A DNA stretch of 32,623 nucleotides, from assembly GCA_947575805.1 (NCBI GenBank), contig CANPOY010000034.1, forward strand, positions 1-32,623, given 5' to 3'. This document shows, piece by piece, positions 1-7,256 of the stretch. The notes below the pieces were generated by a model. That model made no database searches. It was given only the letters and a program-made list of their open reading frames with translations, and had not been told where the DNA came from. Both the position numbers and the translations under genes were made by a program. Source of the stretch: an uncultured Lachnospiraceae bacterium. GTDB taxonomy: Bacteria > Bacillota > Clostridia > Lachnospirales > Lachnospiraceae. How positions within the stretch are numbered: position 1 is the first letter of the stretch; every line of letters begins with the position of its first letter.

Positions 1-748
1 GATCGGACGTGTGTTCCGCAATGAGGGGCTGGATACCAGACATAATCCGGAGTTCACCCTGATGGAACTGTACCAGGCTTATACGGATTATTACGGGATG
101 ATGGATCTGACGGAAAATATGTTCCGTTATGTGGCGCAGGAGGTTTGCGGCACTACCCTGATTCCTTATGCAGAGGAAATGATAGATCTGGGGAAGCCCT
201 TTGAGCGGCTGACCATGGTAGACGCGGTAAAGAAATATACGGGCGTGGATTTTGATCAGATCCATGATACTGAAGCGGCCAAAAAGATTGCAGACGAGAA
301 GGGCGTGCATTATGAGACCCGTCATGCAAAGGGTGATATATTGAACCTGTTCTTTGAAGAGTATGTGGAGGAGCACTTGATTCAGCCCACCTTTGTCATG
401 GACCATCCGGTGGAGGTTTCTCCCCTTACCAAGAGAAAGCCTGACAAGCCGGATCATGTGGAGAGATTTGAGCTGTTTATTTACGGCCGTGAAATGTGCA
501 ACGCTTACTCGGAGTTAAACGACCCTATTGATCAGAGGGAGCGCTTCAAGGCTCAGGAGGCAGCATTGGCGGCCGGGGACGAGGAGGCCAACACTACCGA
601 CGAGGACTTTATGAATGCACTGGAGATCGGTATGCCTCCTACCGGCGGCATCGGCTATGGCATTGACAGGCTGGTGATGCTGCTGACCAACAGTCCGGCG
701 ATCAGGGATGTATTGTTGTTCCCGACGATGAAGAGCTTGGATAAGTAA
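1..748 (+). CDS. lysS: Lysyl-tRNA synthetase, C-terminal part (5' end outside window)
   Basis: Class II lysyl-tRNA synthetase, which charges tRNA-Lys with lysine in the cytoplasm. Only the C-terminal half or so (about 249 residues) is in the window. The frame is open from base 2, so the first in-window start-like codon (GTG at 11) is internal. Visible family motifs are class II motif 2 ([15 protein letters not shown]), the [12 protein letters not shown] segment that lies in the active site, [20 protein letters not shown], and class II motif 3 near the end ([16 protein letters not shown] followed by [11 protein letters not shown]). It ends with TAA at 746-748, and a strong hairpin terminator lies about 165 bases downstream. 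The identification is secure; nothing looks broken. Confidence 0.97.
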   Translation, partial: IGRVFRNEGLDTRHNPEFTLMELYQAYTDYYGMMDLTENMFRYVAQEVCGTTLIPYAEEMIDLGKPFERLTMVDAVKKYTGVDFDQIHDTEAAKKIADEKGVHYETRHAKGDILNLFFEEYVEEHLIQPTFVMDHPVEVSPLTKRKPDKPDHVERFELFIYGREMCNAYSELNDPIDQRERFKAQEAALAAGDEEANTTDEDFMNALEIGMPPTGGIGYGIDRLVMLLTNSPAIRDVLLFPTMKSLDK

Positions 749-1053
749 AAACCTAGGAAAATCAAGGGTTTACAGGCTTTGAGGCATTCATAAATACAGT
801 TAGTCAAGGCGTTTTGACCAACTTTTGACCAATTTTTTTCATAGTCAAACAGAGCTTAACATAGCTTGGTGAAGAACTCTTGGTCCACAATTTAATAGAA
901 ACAGCACTATGTAGAGGATATTTTCTAAAGCAATTTAGAAGATATCCTCTTTTTTGCGTTATAGGAAAGATATTGAGTAAGAATTTTTATACTAATTTAA
1001 GTCATGTTAGCACGAAACTTTTTTGAAATGATTGGATTTGGAAGGAGACTATT
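749..1053. other. Intergenic region after lysS, with terminator and short direct repeat
   Basis: About 305 bases without a convincing gene. It holds an imperfect tandem motif, TTTTGACCA, repeated about 11 bases apart at roughly 813-832. A strong terminator lies at 913-955, followed by A+T-rich DNA leading to the excisionase-like gene at 1054. Base composition is clearly more A+T-rich than lysS. I saw no tRNA and no clear promoter. An integrated element may have used this spot, but no matching attachment repeat was found elsewhere in the window. Confidence 0.6.
913..955 (+). terminator. Rho-independent terminator downstream of lysS
   Basis: A 17-bp stem (913-929 with 934-950) has a single G-U wobble and a GCAA loop, and is followed directly by a run of T at 951-955. 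The AAA just inside the loop and the T-run make it near symmetrical, but the strong T-tract is on the plus strand, matching lysS. Confidence 0.9.
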
Positions 1054-1281
1054 ATGGAGCATACAAAAACATATTTAGATTATAAGAAAAAAGCTAATGA
1101 GAAGTTTGTCAGATATGACGAGGGCGCAGAAATGTATCATATGGGAATTTCAAAGTTTATGCAGATTGCGAAAGACGCAAAGGCATGTTACAAGATTGGT
1201 CAGATGGTACTTGTAAAGCTGGAAATCATAGATGAATATTTAGAAACCTTTCATATAGTAGATGATGATTTTTATAAGTAG
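1054..1281 (+). CDS. Small excisionase-like DNA-binding protein (DUF6462-like)
   Basis: A 75-residue protein. The pattern KFVRYDEGAEMYHMG-x-SKF, then AKDAKACYKIGQMVLVKLEIIDEYLETF, matches my recollection of DUF6462 proteins, which are common in Clostridia conjugative and integrative elements and resemble winged-helix excisionases and MerR-like helix-turn-helix proteins. It would bind DNA, possibly as a recombination directionality factor or local regulator; this is inferred from the family, not shown. GGAAGGAG about 8 bases upstream of the ATG is a good ribosome binding site. The next gene starts 8 bases after its stop and encodes the same fold, so the two were probably co-transcribed. No integrase is present nearby, so the gene appears to be an element remnant. 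Confidence 0.65.
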   Translation: MEHTKTYLDYKKKANEKFVRYDEGAEMYHMGISKFMQIAKDAKACYKIGQMVLVKLEIIDEYLETFHIVDDDFYK

Positions 1282-1289
1282 GAGGTTGT

Positions 1290-1664
1290 ATGGCAATTAA
1301 ATTAGAAGCAGGAAGTAAAGCTTCTTATATATCTAAAAGATATATAAGAGTGGCTGAAGCAACTACCTTGTATCAGAATGGAGATATTAGATTAATAGCG
1401 ATAGCAGCAGGAGCATTATATAAGCTTCCGAGAACGGAATTAATACATAAGGAAAGGTTGGATGAACATATGAAACACCTTTACAAAGTACCCGGAACTA
1501 ATAAACAGGTAGTTAAGAAGTTTGTGAGAATAGGTGAAGGCTCCATTATTTATGGCATAGGTCATCACAGATTTATTGAGATGGCAAGAGCAGCAGGAGC
1601 AACCTATAAGATAAATGAGGGAATGAGTACCTCTTTCCTTGTGATTTTAATTATATCTCATTAG
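1290..1664 (+). pseudogene. Tandem-domain DUF6462-like protein, second domain truncated
   Basis: The 124-residue reading frame has two copies of the same excisionase-like domain. The first (about residues 15-67) runs RYIRVAEATTLYQNGDIRLIAIAAGALYKL and so on. The second (about 76-110) starts KKFVRIGEGSIIYGIG and stops matching after ATYKINEG. At that point (about base 1620) the expected VLV-x-LEIFDEYL ending is replaced by an unrelated hydrophobic tail ending at TAG 1662-1664. This looks like a deletion junction joining the gene to foreign sequence, so I call it truncated rather than a designed product. GTAGGAGG before the ATG at 1290 serves as ribosome binding site. A short first domain alone could still be made. 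Confidence 0.6.
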
Positions 1665-1699
1665 CCACTCCCGTTACAACTTTAGTATAGCACTTCATT

Positions 1700-1969
1700 C
1701 CCCGACTGCTACCGCTATGACGAGGGCAAATTAAAACGCATCTTATCAGTGGCATTACAGACAAGACCCTTTTTGGCTACTTGGCTTTGCGTCAGTGCCA
1801 GTTCTCCCCGTGCTCTTTTAATGGCATACTCAATGAATAAGAAAATTCCTGCATGGCGGTTCACCTCTGGAGAAGAAGTGATAGCTGATGGGGCTGGCTT
1901 ATTTATAAAATGCTGGAAAATTACGTGCCTGAGGGTTATAATATAGAAAGAGTCGTCATGCCGCTGTGA
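1700..1969 (+). pseudogene. Unidentified decayed coding fragments
   Basis: This stretch reads as broken coding sequence rather than spacer. One frame at about 1705-1740 gives DCYRYDEGKLKRI. After an apparent frameshift another frame gives SGITDKTLFGYLALRQCQF and ends in a stop. A third frame ends KMLENYVPEGYNIERVVMPL with TGA at 1967-1969, which looks like a true protein C-terminus. I do not recognise the parent proteins. Being directly behind the truncated excisionase-like gene, these are probably leftovers of the same mobile element or of genes disrupted by it. Confidence 0.4.
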
Positions 1970-1985
1970 CAGAACAGGAGGGGAA

Positions 1986-2171
1986 ACGAAACTGGCAACA
2001 GCATTATCGGAAAGAGCGGATCTGCAGAGAAAGCTGCCGGAGCCGGGATGCCGGTTGTATCAAAACGCCAAAGTGCAGGAGGGCGAGGGACGGGCGGAAG
2101 CGCCGAAAAAGCTTCTGCCGGAGTCGGACAGGGTTGTGGGGACAATGGAGGAAATGATTGCCGGCCGGTGA
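1986..2171 (+). pseudogene. Broken DIP1984-family gene, start codon ACG, truncated
   Basis: Read in the frame starting at 1986, the sequence gives KLATALSERADLQRK, then LYQNAKVQEGEGRAEAPKKL, then VVGTMEEMIAGR and stop TGA 2169-2171. This matches the usual N-terminal half of DIP1984-family (septicolysin-like) proteins as I remember them: LAEAL-x-x-RADLQ-K, NAKVQEGE-x-PAEDP, and LE-LI-RIN. A strong AGGAGGGG (1976-1983) stands just upstream, but the codon where ATG is expected is ACG. Family proteins are about 150 residues and this frame stops after about 61. Start loss plus truncation indicate a pseudogene. Its end lies 17 bases before the NUDIX start. Confidence 0.6.
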
Positions 2172-2187
2172 AGAACGGAGGTGCAGG

Positions 2188-2685
2188 ATGCACTTTACAT
2201 ATTGCCCCCACTGTGGGAGCAGATTGATTCGGAAAGAAATTGGGGATGAGGGGCTGATTCCGTTTTGCGAAGGCTGCAACGTGCCGCTATGGGATATGTT
2301 TACCACCAGTATTCTAGCTGCAGTGGTGAACGGGCAAAAGGAGATTGCGCTGTTAAGGCAGAACTATGTATCCTCTTCCGGCTATGTGTGCGTAGCCGGG
2401 ATTATGAAAATGGGAGAGTCTGCGGAGGATACTGTCATTCGGGAGGTAAAGGAAGAGATCGGGCTGGAGGTGGAGAGTGTCCGGTATGTAAGGAGCTATC
2501 CGTATGAGAAAAAGGAGATGCTAATGCTGGGATACCTGGCCACCGTAAGAAAAACCGATTTTGCGCTTTCCGGAGAGGTGGATTCCGCGATGTGGGTAAA
2601 GCTGGATGATGCGCCGGCCCTGCTGCGGGCAGGGAGTATCGCATGGAGACTGGTGAAGGCAGTGACAGAAATACTGCCGTTATGA
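2188..2685 (+). CDS. NUDIX hydrolase with N-terminal zinc ribbon
   Basis: A 165-residue protein. The N-terminus carries a zinc ribbon (CPHCGS ... CEGCN, about residues 6-30), as in NudC-type NADH pyrophosphatases, followed by a NUDIX fold. The NUDIX box is complete: G, five residues, E, seven residues, then REVKEEIGL (GIMKMGE ... REVKEEIGL), which supplies the metal-binding glutamates. It should hydrolyse a nucleoside diphosphate linked to another group; the substrate cannot be read from sequence. The protein is shorter than NudC, which is about 260 residues and has an extra N-terminal domain. ATG 2188 is chosen because CGGAGG lies 7 bases upstream; an in-frame TTG at 2158 lies inside the upstream pseudogene. 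The MATE gene follows after about 66 bases on the same strand, so co-transcription is possible. Confidence 0.85.
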   Translation: MHFTYCPHCGSRLIRKEIGDEGLIPFCEGCNVPLWDMFTTSILAAVVNGQKEIALLRQNYVSSSGYVCVAGIMKMGESAEDTVIREVKEEIGLEVESVRYVRSYPYEKKEMLMLGYLATVRKTDFALSGEVDSAMWVKLDDAPALLRAGSIAWRLVKAVTEILPL

Positions 2686-2751
2686 TGATTTGCTCTTTTT
2701 TGTTTTACAGAATAGAGAGAAAATGACAGATAATACAGAAGGATGAGGAAA

Positions 2752-4149
2752 ATGATTAAGATTATTAAAAAGCTGTTTTCGGAGGATAAGGCATTTTATA
2801 TCAGGGTGTTGACCCTGGCATTGCCCATTGCGCTGCAAAGTCTGATTACCATAGGTGTCAATATGCTGGATACGATTATGGTGGGACGGCTGTCGGAGGA
2901 GGCGTTGTCCGCTACTTCTCTGGCAAACCAGTTTATCAATATTTACCATATCTTCTGCATGGGCCTGGGTATGGGGGCTTCGGTGCTGGTATCCCGATAC
3001 TGGGGGATGCGGGAGAGCGAGCCGCAAAAGGCTGCGGAGGCGTTGAAAAAGACGGTTTGTATTATGGTGCGGCTGACGCTGAGTCTTGCCCTTCTTTTTG
3101 CCGTTGTCACCGCGGTTATGCCCGGCCCTGTTATGCGGATGTACACCCCGGAAGAGTCCTTGATCTCACTGGGTGTCATATATTTTAAATACTCCATAGT
3201 CACCTATTTCTTTCTGGGGCTGTCCCTGGTCTGTACCATAGTGCTGCGCAGTGTGGGACAGGTAAGGATGCCGCTGTATGTGTCTATCGGGGCTTTCTTC
3301 GTAAATCTGGTGGCAAATTACGGACTGATTTTCGGTAAGCTGGGGATGCCCCGGATGGGCATAGCCGGCGCCGCACTCGGGACGCTGATTGCCAGGATAT
3401 TTGAGGCCGGCGTAATCTGCGGCTACCTGTTCTTTTTCGACAAGAAGATCGGCTTCCGGGTGAAGGATGTCTTTATGAAGACCGGTGATTTGATAGGGGA
3501 ATACGTGCGCATCAGTATCCCGGTGCTGGTCAGCGACGGTATACTGGCGATCGGCAATAACACGGTGGCTATGGTAGTGGGACATCTGAGTATGTCTTTT
3601 GTGGCTGCAAACGCCGTTACCAGCGTCACACAGCAGATGAGTAATGTCCTGGCCCAGGGGGTAGCCCAGGCAGGGGCTATTGTCACCGGACAGACGCTGG
3701 GGCAGGGAGAACGGGAGAAAGCACTGCGCCAGGGATATGCTTTTCTGGGGCTGGGCCTGAGTCTGGGACTTTTTGCCGCTCTGGTGATCCGGCTGATCAG
3801 CGGCCCTGTCATTCATGCCTATGACATGTCCCCTGAGACGGTAGGGGTGGCCAGACAGCTTATGGACGCCATCGGCTTTATTATGATCTTCCAGTCTGCC
3901 AACAGTATCATGACCAAGGGAGTGCTGCGCGGAGGCGGAGATACAAAAATGCTGATGCTGGCGGATAATATATTTCTTTGGCTGCTGTCCATTCCACTGG
4001 GGCTGCTGGCCGGGTTTGTGTTTGGTTTTCCGGCCTTCTGGATTTATACCTGCTTAAAAGCGGATCAGATTGCCAAGACGGTATGGTGCGTATTCCGGCT
4101 TAGGGGCGGGAAGTGGATCAAAAAGATCACTACCGGGAATATAGAGTGA
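2752..4149 (+). CDS. MATE family efflux transporter
   Basis: An integral membrane exporter of the multidrug and toxic compound extrusion family, with twelve predicted helices in two homologous halves across about 465 residues, the usual family length. Early signatures are ALPIALQSLITIGVNMLDTIMVGRL in helix 1-2 and ANQFINIYHIF. The second half has SIPVLVSDGILAIGNNTVAMVVG and the typical VLRGGGDTK segment before the last helices. It uses a sodium or proton gradient to export cationic drugs or metabolites; the substrate is unknown. ATG at 2752 has AGAAGG nine bases upstream. An in-frame ATG at 2743 adds three residues but directly abuts that site. No regulator lies directly beside it. Confidence 0.93.
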   Translation: MIKIIKKLFSEDKAFYIRVLTLALPIALQSLITIGVNMLDTIMVGRLSEEALSATSLANQFINIYHIFCMGLGMGASVLVSRYWGMRESEPQKAAEALKKTVCIMVRLTLSLALLFAVVTAVMPGPVMRMYTPEESLISLGVIYFKYSIVTYFFLGLSLVCTIVLRSVGQVRMPLYVSIGAFFVNLVANYGLIFGKLGMPRMGIAGAALGTLIARIFEAGVICGYLFFFDKKIGFRVKDVFMKTGDLIGEYVRISIPVLVSDGILAIGNNTVAMVVGHLSMSFVAANAVTSVTQQMSNVLAQGVAQAGAIVTGQTLGQGEREKALRQGYAFLGLGLSLGLFAALVIRLISGPVIHAYDMSPETVGVARQLMDAIGFIMIFQSANSIMTKGVLRGGGDTKMLMLADNIFLWLLSIPLGLLAGFVFGFPAFWIYTCLKADQIAKTVWCVFRLRGGKWIKKITTGNIE

Positions 4150-4316
4150 GGGAATGTAAGTCCGTTTTATGGGACAGAGCGAAAGCGTTATAAGTGTCAA
4201 AGAAGGTACAATCGCAGAAAAACGTATCAGTAATAGTGTACTTTTGGGACATCGGGTGATATACTTAAAGTATCAGAGGCCGCAGAGGGAAGCGGCTGTG
4301 ATAGTGATCAATAATC

Positions 4317-7256
4317 TTGAAGGGGTGTGGTCTTATCAGTCACTTGGGAGGAAGTACACAGAGAAAGAAAGCTGCAGCATCTTTTATCATGGTAATGCTG
4401 GGGATACTGAGTCTCTTTCTGCTATCATGCGGTAGCGACGTTCATGCGGAGGAACGACGGGTGGTGAAGGTCGCCTTTTTTCCAATGGACGGCTATCACG
4501 TGGTCAAGCCGGACGGAAGTTATGACGGTATGGATGTGGCATACTTACGCGAGCTGTGCGGTTATGCGGGGTGGGAGATCGAGTATGTGACATGTGACAG
4601 CTGGGAGCAGGCGCTGCAGTTTCTGGCGGAACGGAAGCTGGATCTGGTAGGATCGGCCCAATATTCTGCGGAACGTGCGGAAATATACCAATATGCCGAT
4701 CTGGCCAGTGGCTATACCTTTGGAGTCATTGCCACTAATGCCGAGAGTACCGTGGCATATGAGGATTTTATGGCTATGCGGAGAATCACCTTCGGCATGG
4801 TGGAAAATTATGTCAGGAAGGAAGAATTTCTGCAGTACCTTTCCGGCCAGGATATTAAATTTCCTGCGATTGTGGAGTATGAGTCGTCGGAAAAGCTTCG
4901 GCAGGCTCTGGATGCCGGAGAGATTGACGCGATGGTACATACGTTTACCGAGGTCAGGGAAGGACAGCGGCTGATCGGACGTTTTGCGCCCCGTCCTTTT
5001 TATTATATCAGTTATCAGGGCAACAATGATGTGATGCGGGAGCTGAACCAGGCCATTGCGGATCTGAAAATGAATCAGCCGGAGCTGGAAGCGGAACTGA
5101 TGAACAGGTTTTACTACAGCAGATTCGACAAGGCCGCACTGCTTACTACGGAAGAAAAGGCTTATCTTGCGGATACGGAATTGCTCAGAGTGGGGTATCC
5201 TGACGGATTTTATCCTTTTTCTTATACGGAGGATGGGGAGTTTAAAGGGCTTTCCAGAGAAATGCTGGAGGGCAGCATAGCCATGACGGGGCAGAAGCTG
5301 GAATATGTGGAACTGGAGGATATGGCCACAGCCAGGAAAGCCCTGCAGGACGGGAATGTGGATATTATAGTATACAGTGCGGATTCCAGGGAGGTTTTGA
5401 GCGGGCTTCATCTGGAAGCGGCACGGGAATATGCGGATATTCCCCTGGTTCTTGTGACGGAAAGGAACAGCAGTGTAGCCGGTATACGGACTTTGGGTAC
5501 GGTTTCCTATCTCTGTGACGAGGCAGCTTCGGCAATTTTGCTTCGGGATGTGGAGATAAAGATTTATAGTACGCAGCAGGAAAGCCTGACGGCTGTTAAA
5601 AACGGTGACGTGGATGCTGCCCTGTGCGATGGATATTTGGCGGAGCATTTATTCCGGACAGAGTCCCAATATGAGGATTTGCAGATAAAGAACGTGTTCC
5701 GGAGCGAGTATCCGATCTCTGTGGCAGTACAGGAGGAGGACAAGCTGCTTTCTTCCATTCTGGCCAAAACGATTACTGATATTGATTATCGTGCGGTCAG
5801 TGAGTATATGCTGAGGGAGAATACCTATCCTCTGGCAAATCTCCGTACCTTTATCCGCAACCACAGCACGGAGATTATTCTGCTTCTGCTGTGTATCCTG
5901 ATTCTGGTGATTCTGGTAGCAAGACATATCATCCGGGACGAAAAGAAGATCCGCAAGCTGATGTACAAGGATACCTTCATGGACATCTGGAATCTGAATT
6001 ATCTGATTTATTGGGGAGAATGCAGGCTGCTGCCGGAGCGCAGGGGCGGCTATGCCGTGGTATATCTCAATATATCCCAGTTTCGCCGTTACAACATTAT
6101 ATATGGATGGGACGCCGGCGAGAAGCTGCTGGAGGGCATTGCGGAGCTTTTAAAGTCCAGCGTGGATCCAAAGCTTGAGATTTGTGCCAGAAACCAGGGT
6201 GATCGTTTTGCACTGCTGCTGGTCTGCGGGAACAAGGAGGCACTGCTGGAGCGTTTACATGCCTTAAAGGCGACTGTTTTAGAGTACATATATAAGAATA
6301 CGGAAAACCGTATGCAGGTAAAGATGGGTGTATATCTGGTGGAGCAGCAGGAGAAGGATCTGCAGGTTGCATTGAACTATGCCAATCAGGCTCTGGACTT
6401 TTCGGGAGAGAAGGATGATGAGGCCATTAAGGTTTATGACAGCCGTCTGGAGCAGATGCTGAAGGAACGTCACGAACGTGAGAAGCTGCTGCAGTCGGTG
6501 GATGTGTGGAAGGACTTTGCGGTTTACTATCAGCCGAAGGTGGACATTCGAACGGGAGAGATTGTGGGGGCGGAGGCCCTGGTAAGGTTTTTGAATCCTG
6601 CAGAGGGCGGAGCGGTAAAGGCGCCGGGCTTCTTTGTCCCTTATTATGAGCAGACAGGCAAGATTACGGAGATCGATTTCTTCGTCTACGAATCCGTCTG
6701 CAGGATGCTCAGGAAGCGTCTGGATGCAGGAGAGAGAGTAGTTACCGTTTCCTGCAATTTCTCCAGAATGCACTTTATCAAGCCGGGCTTCGCGGAAAAG
6801 TTTGAGGAGATTCTTGACAAGTATCGGATTGGCAAAGAGCTGATCGAGGTGGAGATCACGGAGACGCTTGTCATCGAAAAGCTGCAGCAGAATATGGTGA
6901 AGGAGACGCTGGATGCCCTGCATCAAAAGGGAATCCACCTGTCAATTGACGATTTTGGCGCAGGGCATTCTTCTCTGGGGATTTTCGAGCAGGTTCCAGC
7001 CTCTGTGGTCAAGCTGGATCGCTCTTTCCTGTTAAATCAGCAGGATCACAACAGGCAGGTGGCGATCATGCGGGGCATTGTAAATATGGCGGAGAATCTG
7101 GAGGCACAGATTGTCTGCGAAGGTGTGGAGACGGAGGCTGACATTCGGTTGATGCGGGAGATCGGTGCAAATGTAGCCCAGGGGTATTATTATTCCAAGC
7201 CGATTCCGGAATCGAAGTTTGAAGAAAAGCTGTCCGCATCCGGATATGACTTCTGA
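4317..7256 (+). CDS. Membrane sensor: two solute-binding domains, degenerate GGDEF, EAL phosphodiesterase
   Basis: A 979-residue protein. After a signal sequence with a possible lipobox (LLSCG, about residues 36-40) come two extracytoplasmic type 3 solute-binding domains (about 45-275 and 285-505), one membrane helix (about 516-537), a GGDEF fold (about 550-700) and an EAL domain (about 735-975). The GGDEF signature reads NQGDRF and its metal-binding LDxD reads LNIS, so cyclase activity is probably lost. The EAL domain keeps EALVRF, the CNFS asparagine, EITETL, IDDFGAGHSS, KLDRSF, CEGVET and QGYYYSKP, so it probably hydrolyses c-di-GMP. The ligand is presumably an amino-acid-like small molecule (inference). 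The start is uncertain: TTG 4317, TTG 4344 (gives GGSTQRKKAAAS, a normal signal n-region) and ATG 4389 are possible, and none has an ideal ribosome binding site. The 3' end overlaps the opposing CapA gene by 67 bases. Confidence 0.9.
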   Translation: MKGCGLISHLGGSTQRKKAAASFIMVMLGILSLFLLSCGSDVHAEERRVVKVAFFPMDGYHVVKPDGSYDGMDVAYLRELCGYAGWEIEYVTCDSWEQALQFLAERKLDLVGSAQYSAERAEIYQYADLASGYTFGVIATNAESTVAYEDFMAMRRITFGMVENYVRKEEFLQYLSGQDIKFPAIVEYESSEKLRQALDAGEIDAMVHTFTEVREGQRLIGRFAPRPFYYISYQGNNDVMRELNQAIADLKMNQPELEAELMNRFYYSRFDKAALLTTEEKAYLADTELLRVGYPDGFYPFSYTEDGEFKGLSREMLEGSIAMTGQKLEYVELEDMATARKALQDGNVDIIVYSADSREVLSGLHLEAAREYADIPLVLVTERNSSVAGIRTLGTVSYLCDEAASAILLRDVEIKIYSTQQESLTAVKNGDVDAALCDGYLAEHLFRTESQYEDLQIKNVFRSEYPISVAVQEEDKLLSSILAKTITDIDYRAVSEYMLRENTYPLANLRTFIRNHSTEIILLLLCILILVILVARHIIRDEKKIRKLMYKDTFMDIWNLNYLIYWGECRLLPERRGGYAVVYLNISQFRRYNIIYGWDAGEKLLEGIAELLKSSVDPKLEICARNQGDRFALLLVCGNKEALLERLHALKATVLEYIYKNTENRMQVKMGVYLVEQQEKDLQVALNYANQALDFSGEKDDEAIKVYDSRLEQMLKERHEREKLLQSVDVWKDFAVYYQPKVDIRTGEIVGAEALVRFLNPAEGGAVKAPGFFVPYYEQTGKITEIDFFVYESVCRMLRKRLDAGERVVTVSCNFSRMHFIKPGFAEKFEEILDKYRIGKELIEVEITETLVIEKLQQNMVKETLDALHQKGIHLSIDDFGAGHSSLGIFEQVPASVVKLDRSFLLNQQDHNRQVAIMRGIVNMAENLEAQIVCEGVETEADIRLMREIGANVAQGYYYSKPIPESKFEEKLSASGYDF

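Noticed and set aside
1749..1946. 65-codon frame as an intact small gene
   Set aside because: Nearby frames give more protein-like fragments that shift between frames, so decay is the better reading.
4150..4316. Possible c-di-GMP riboswitch ahead of the EAL gene
   Set aside because: Only small hairpins (GCGAAAGC; GCCGC/GCGGC) are visible; the conserved GEMM core and tetraloop/receptor sequences are absent.
4169..4435. Plus-strand reading frame of 88 codons before the EAL gene
   Set aside because: No ribosome binding site, no recognisable domain, and it overlaps the signal-peptide part of the real gene in another frame.
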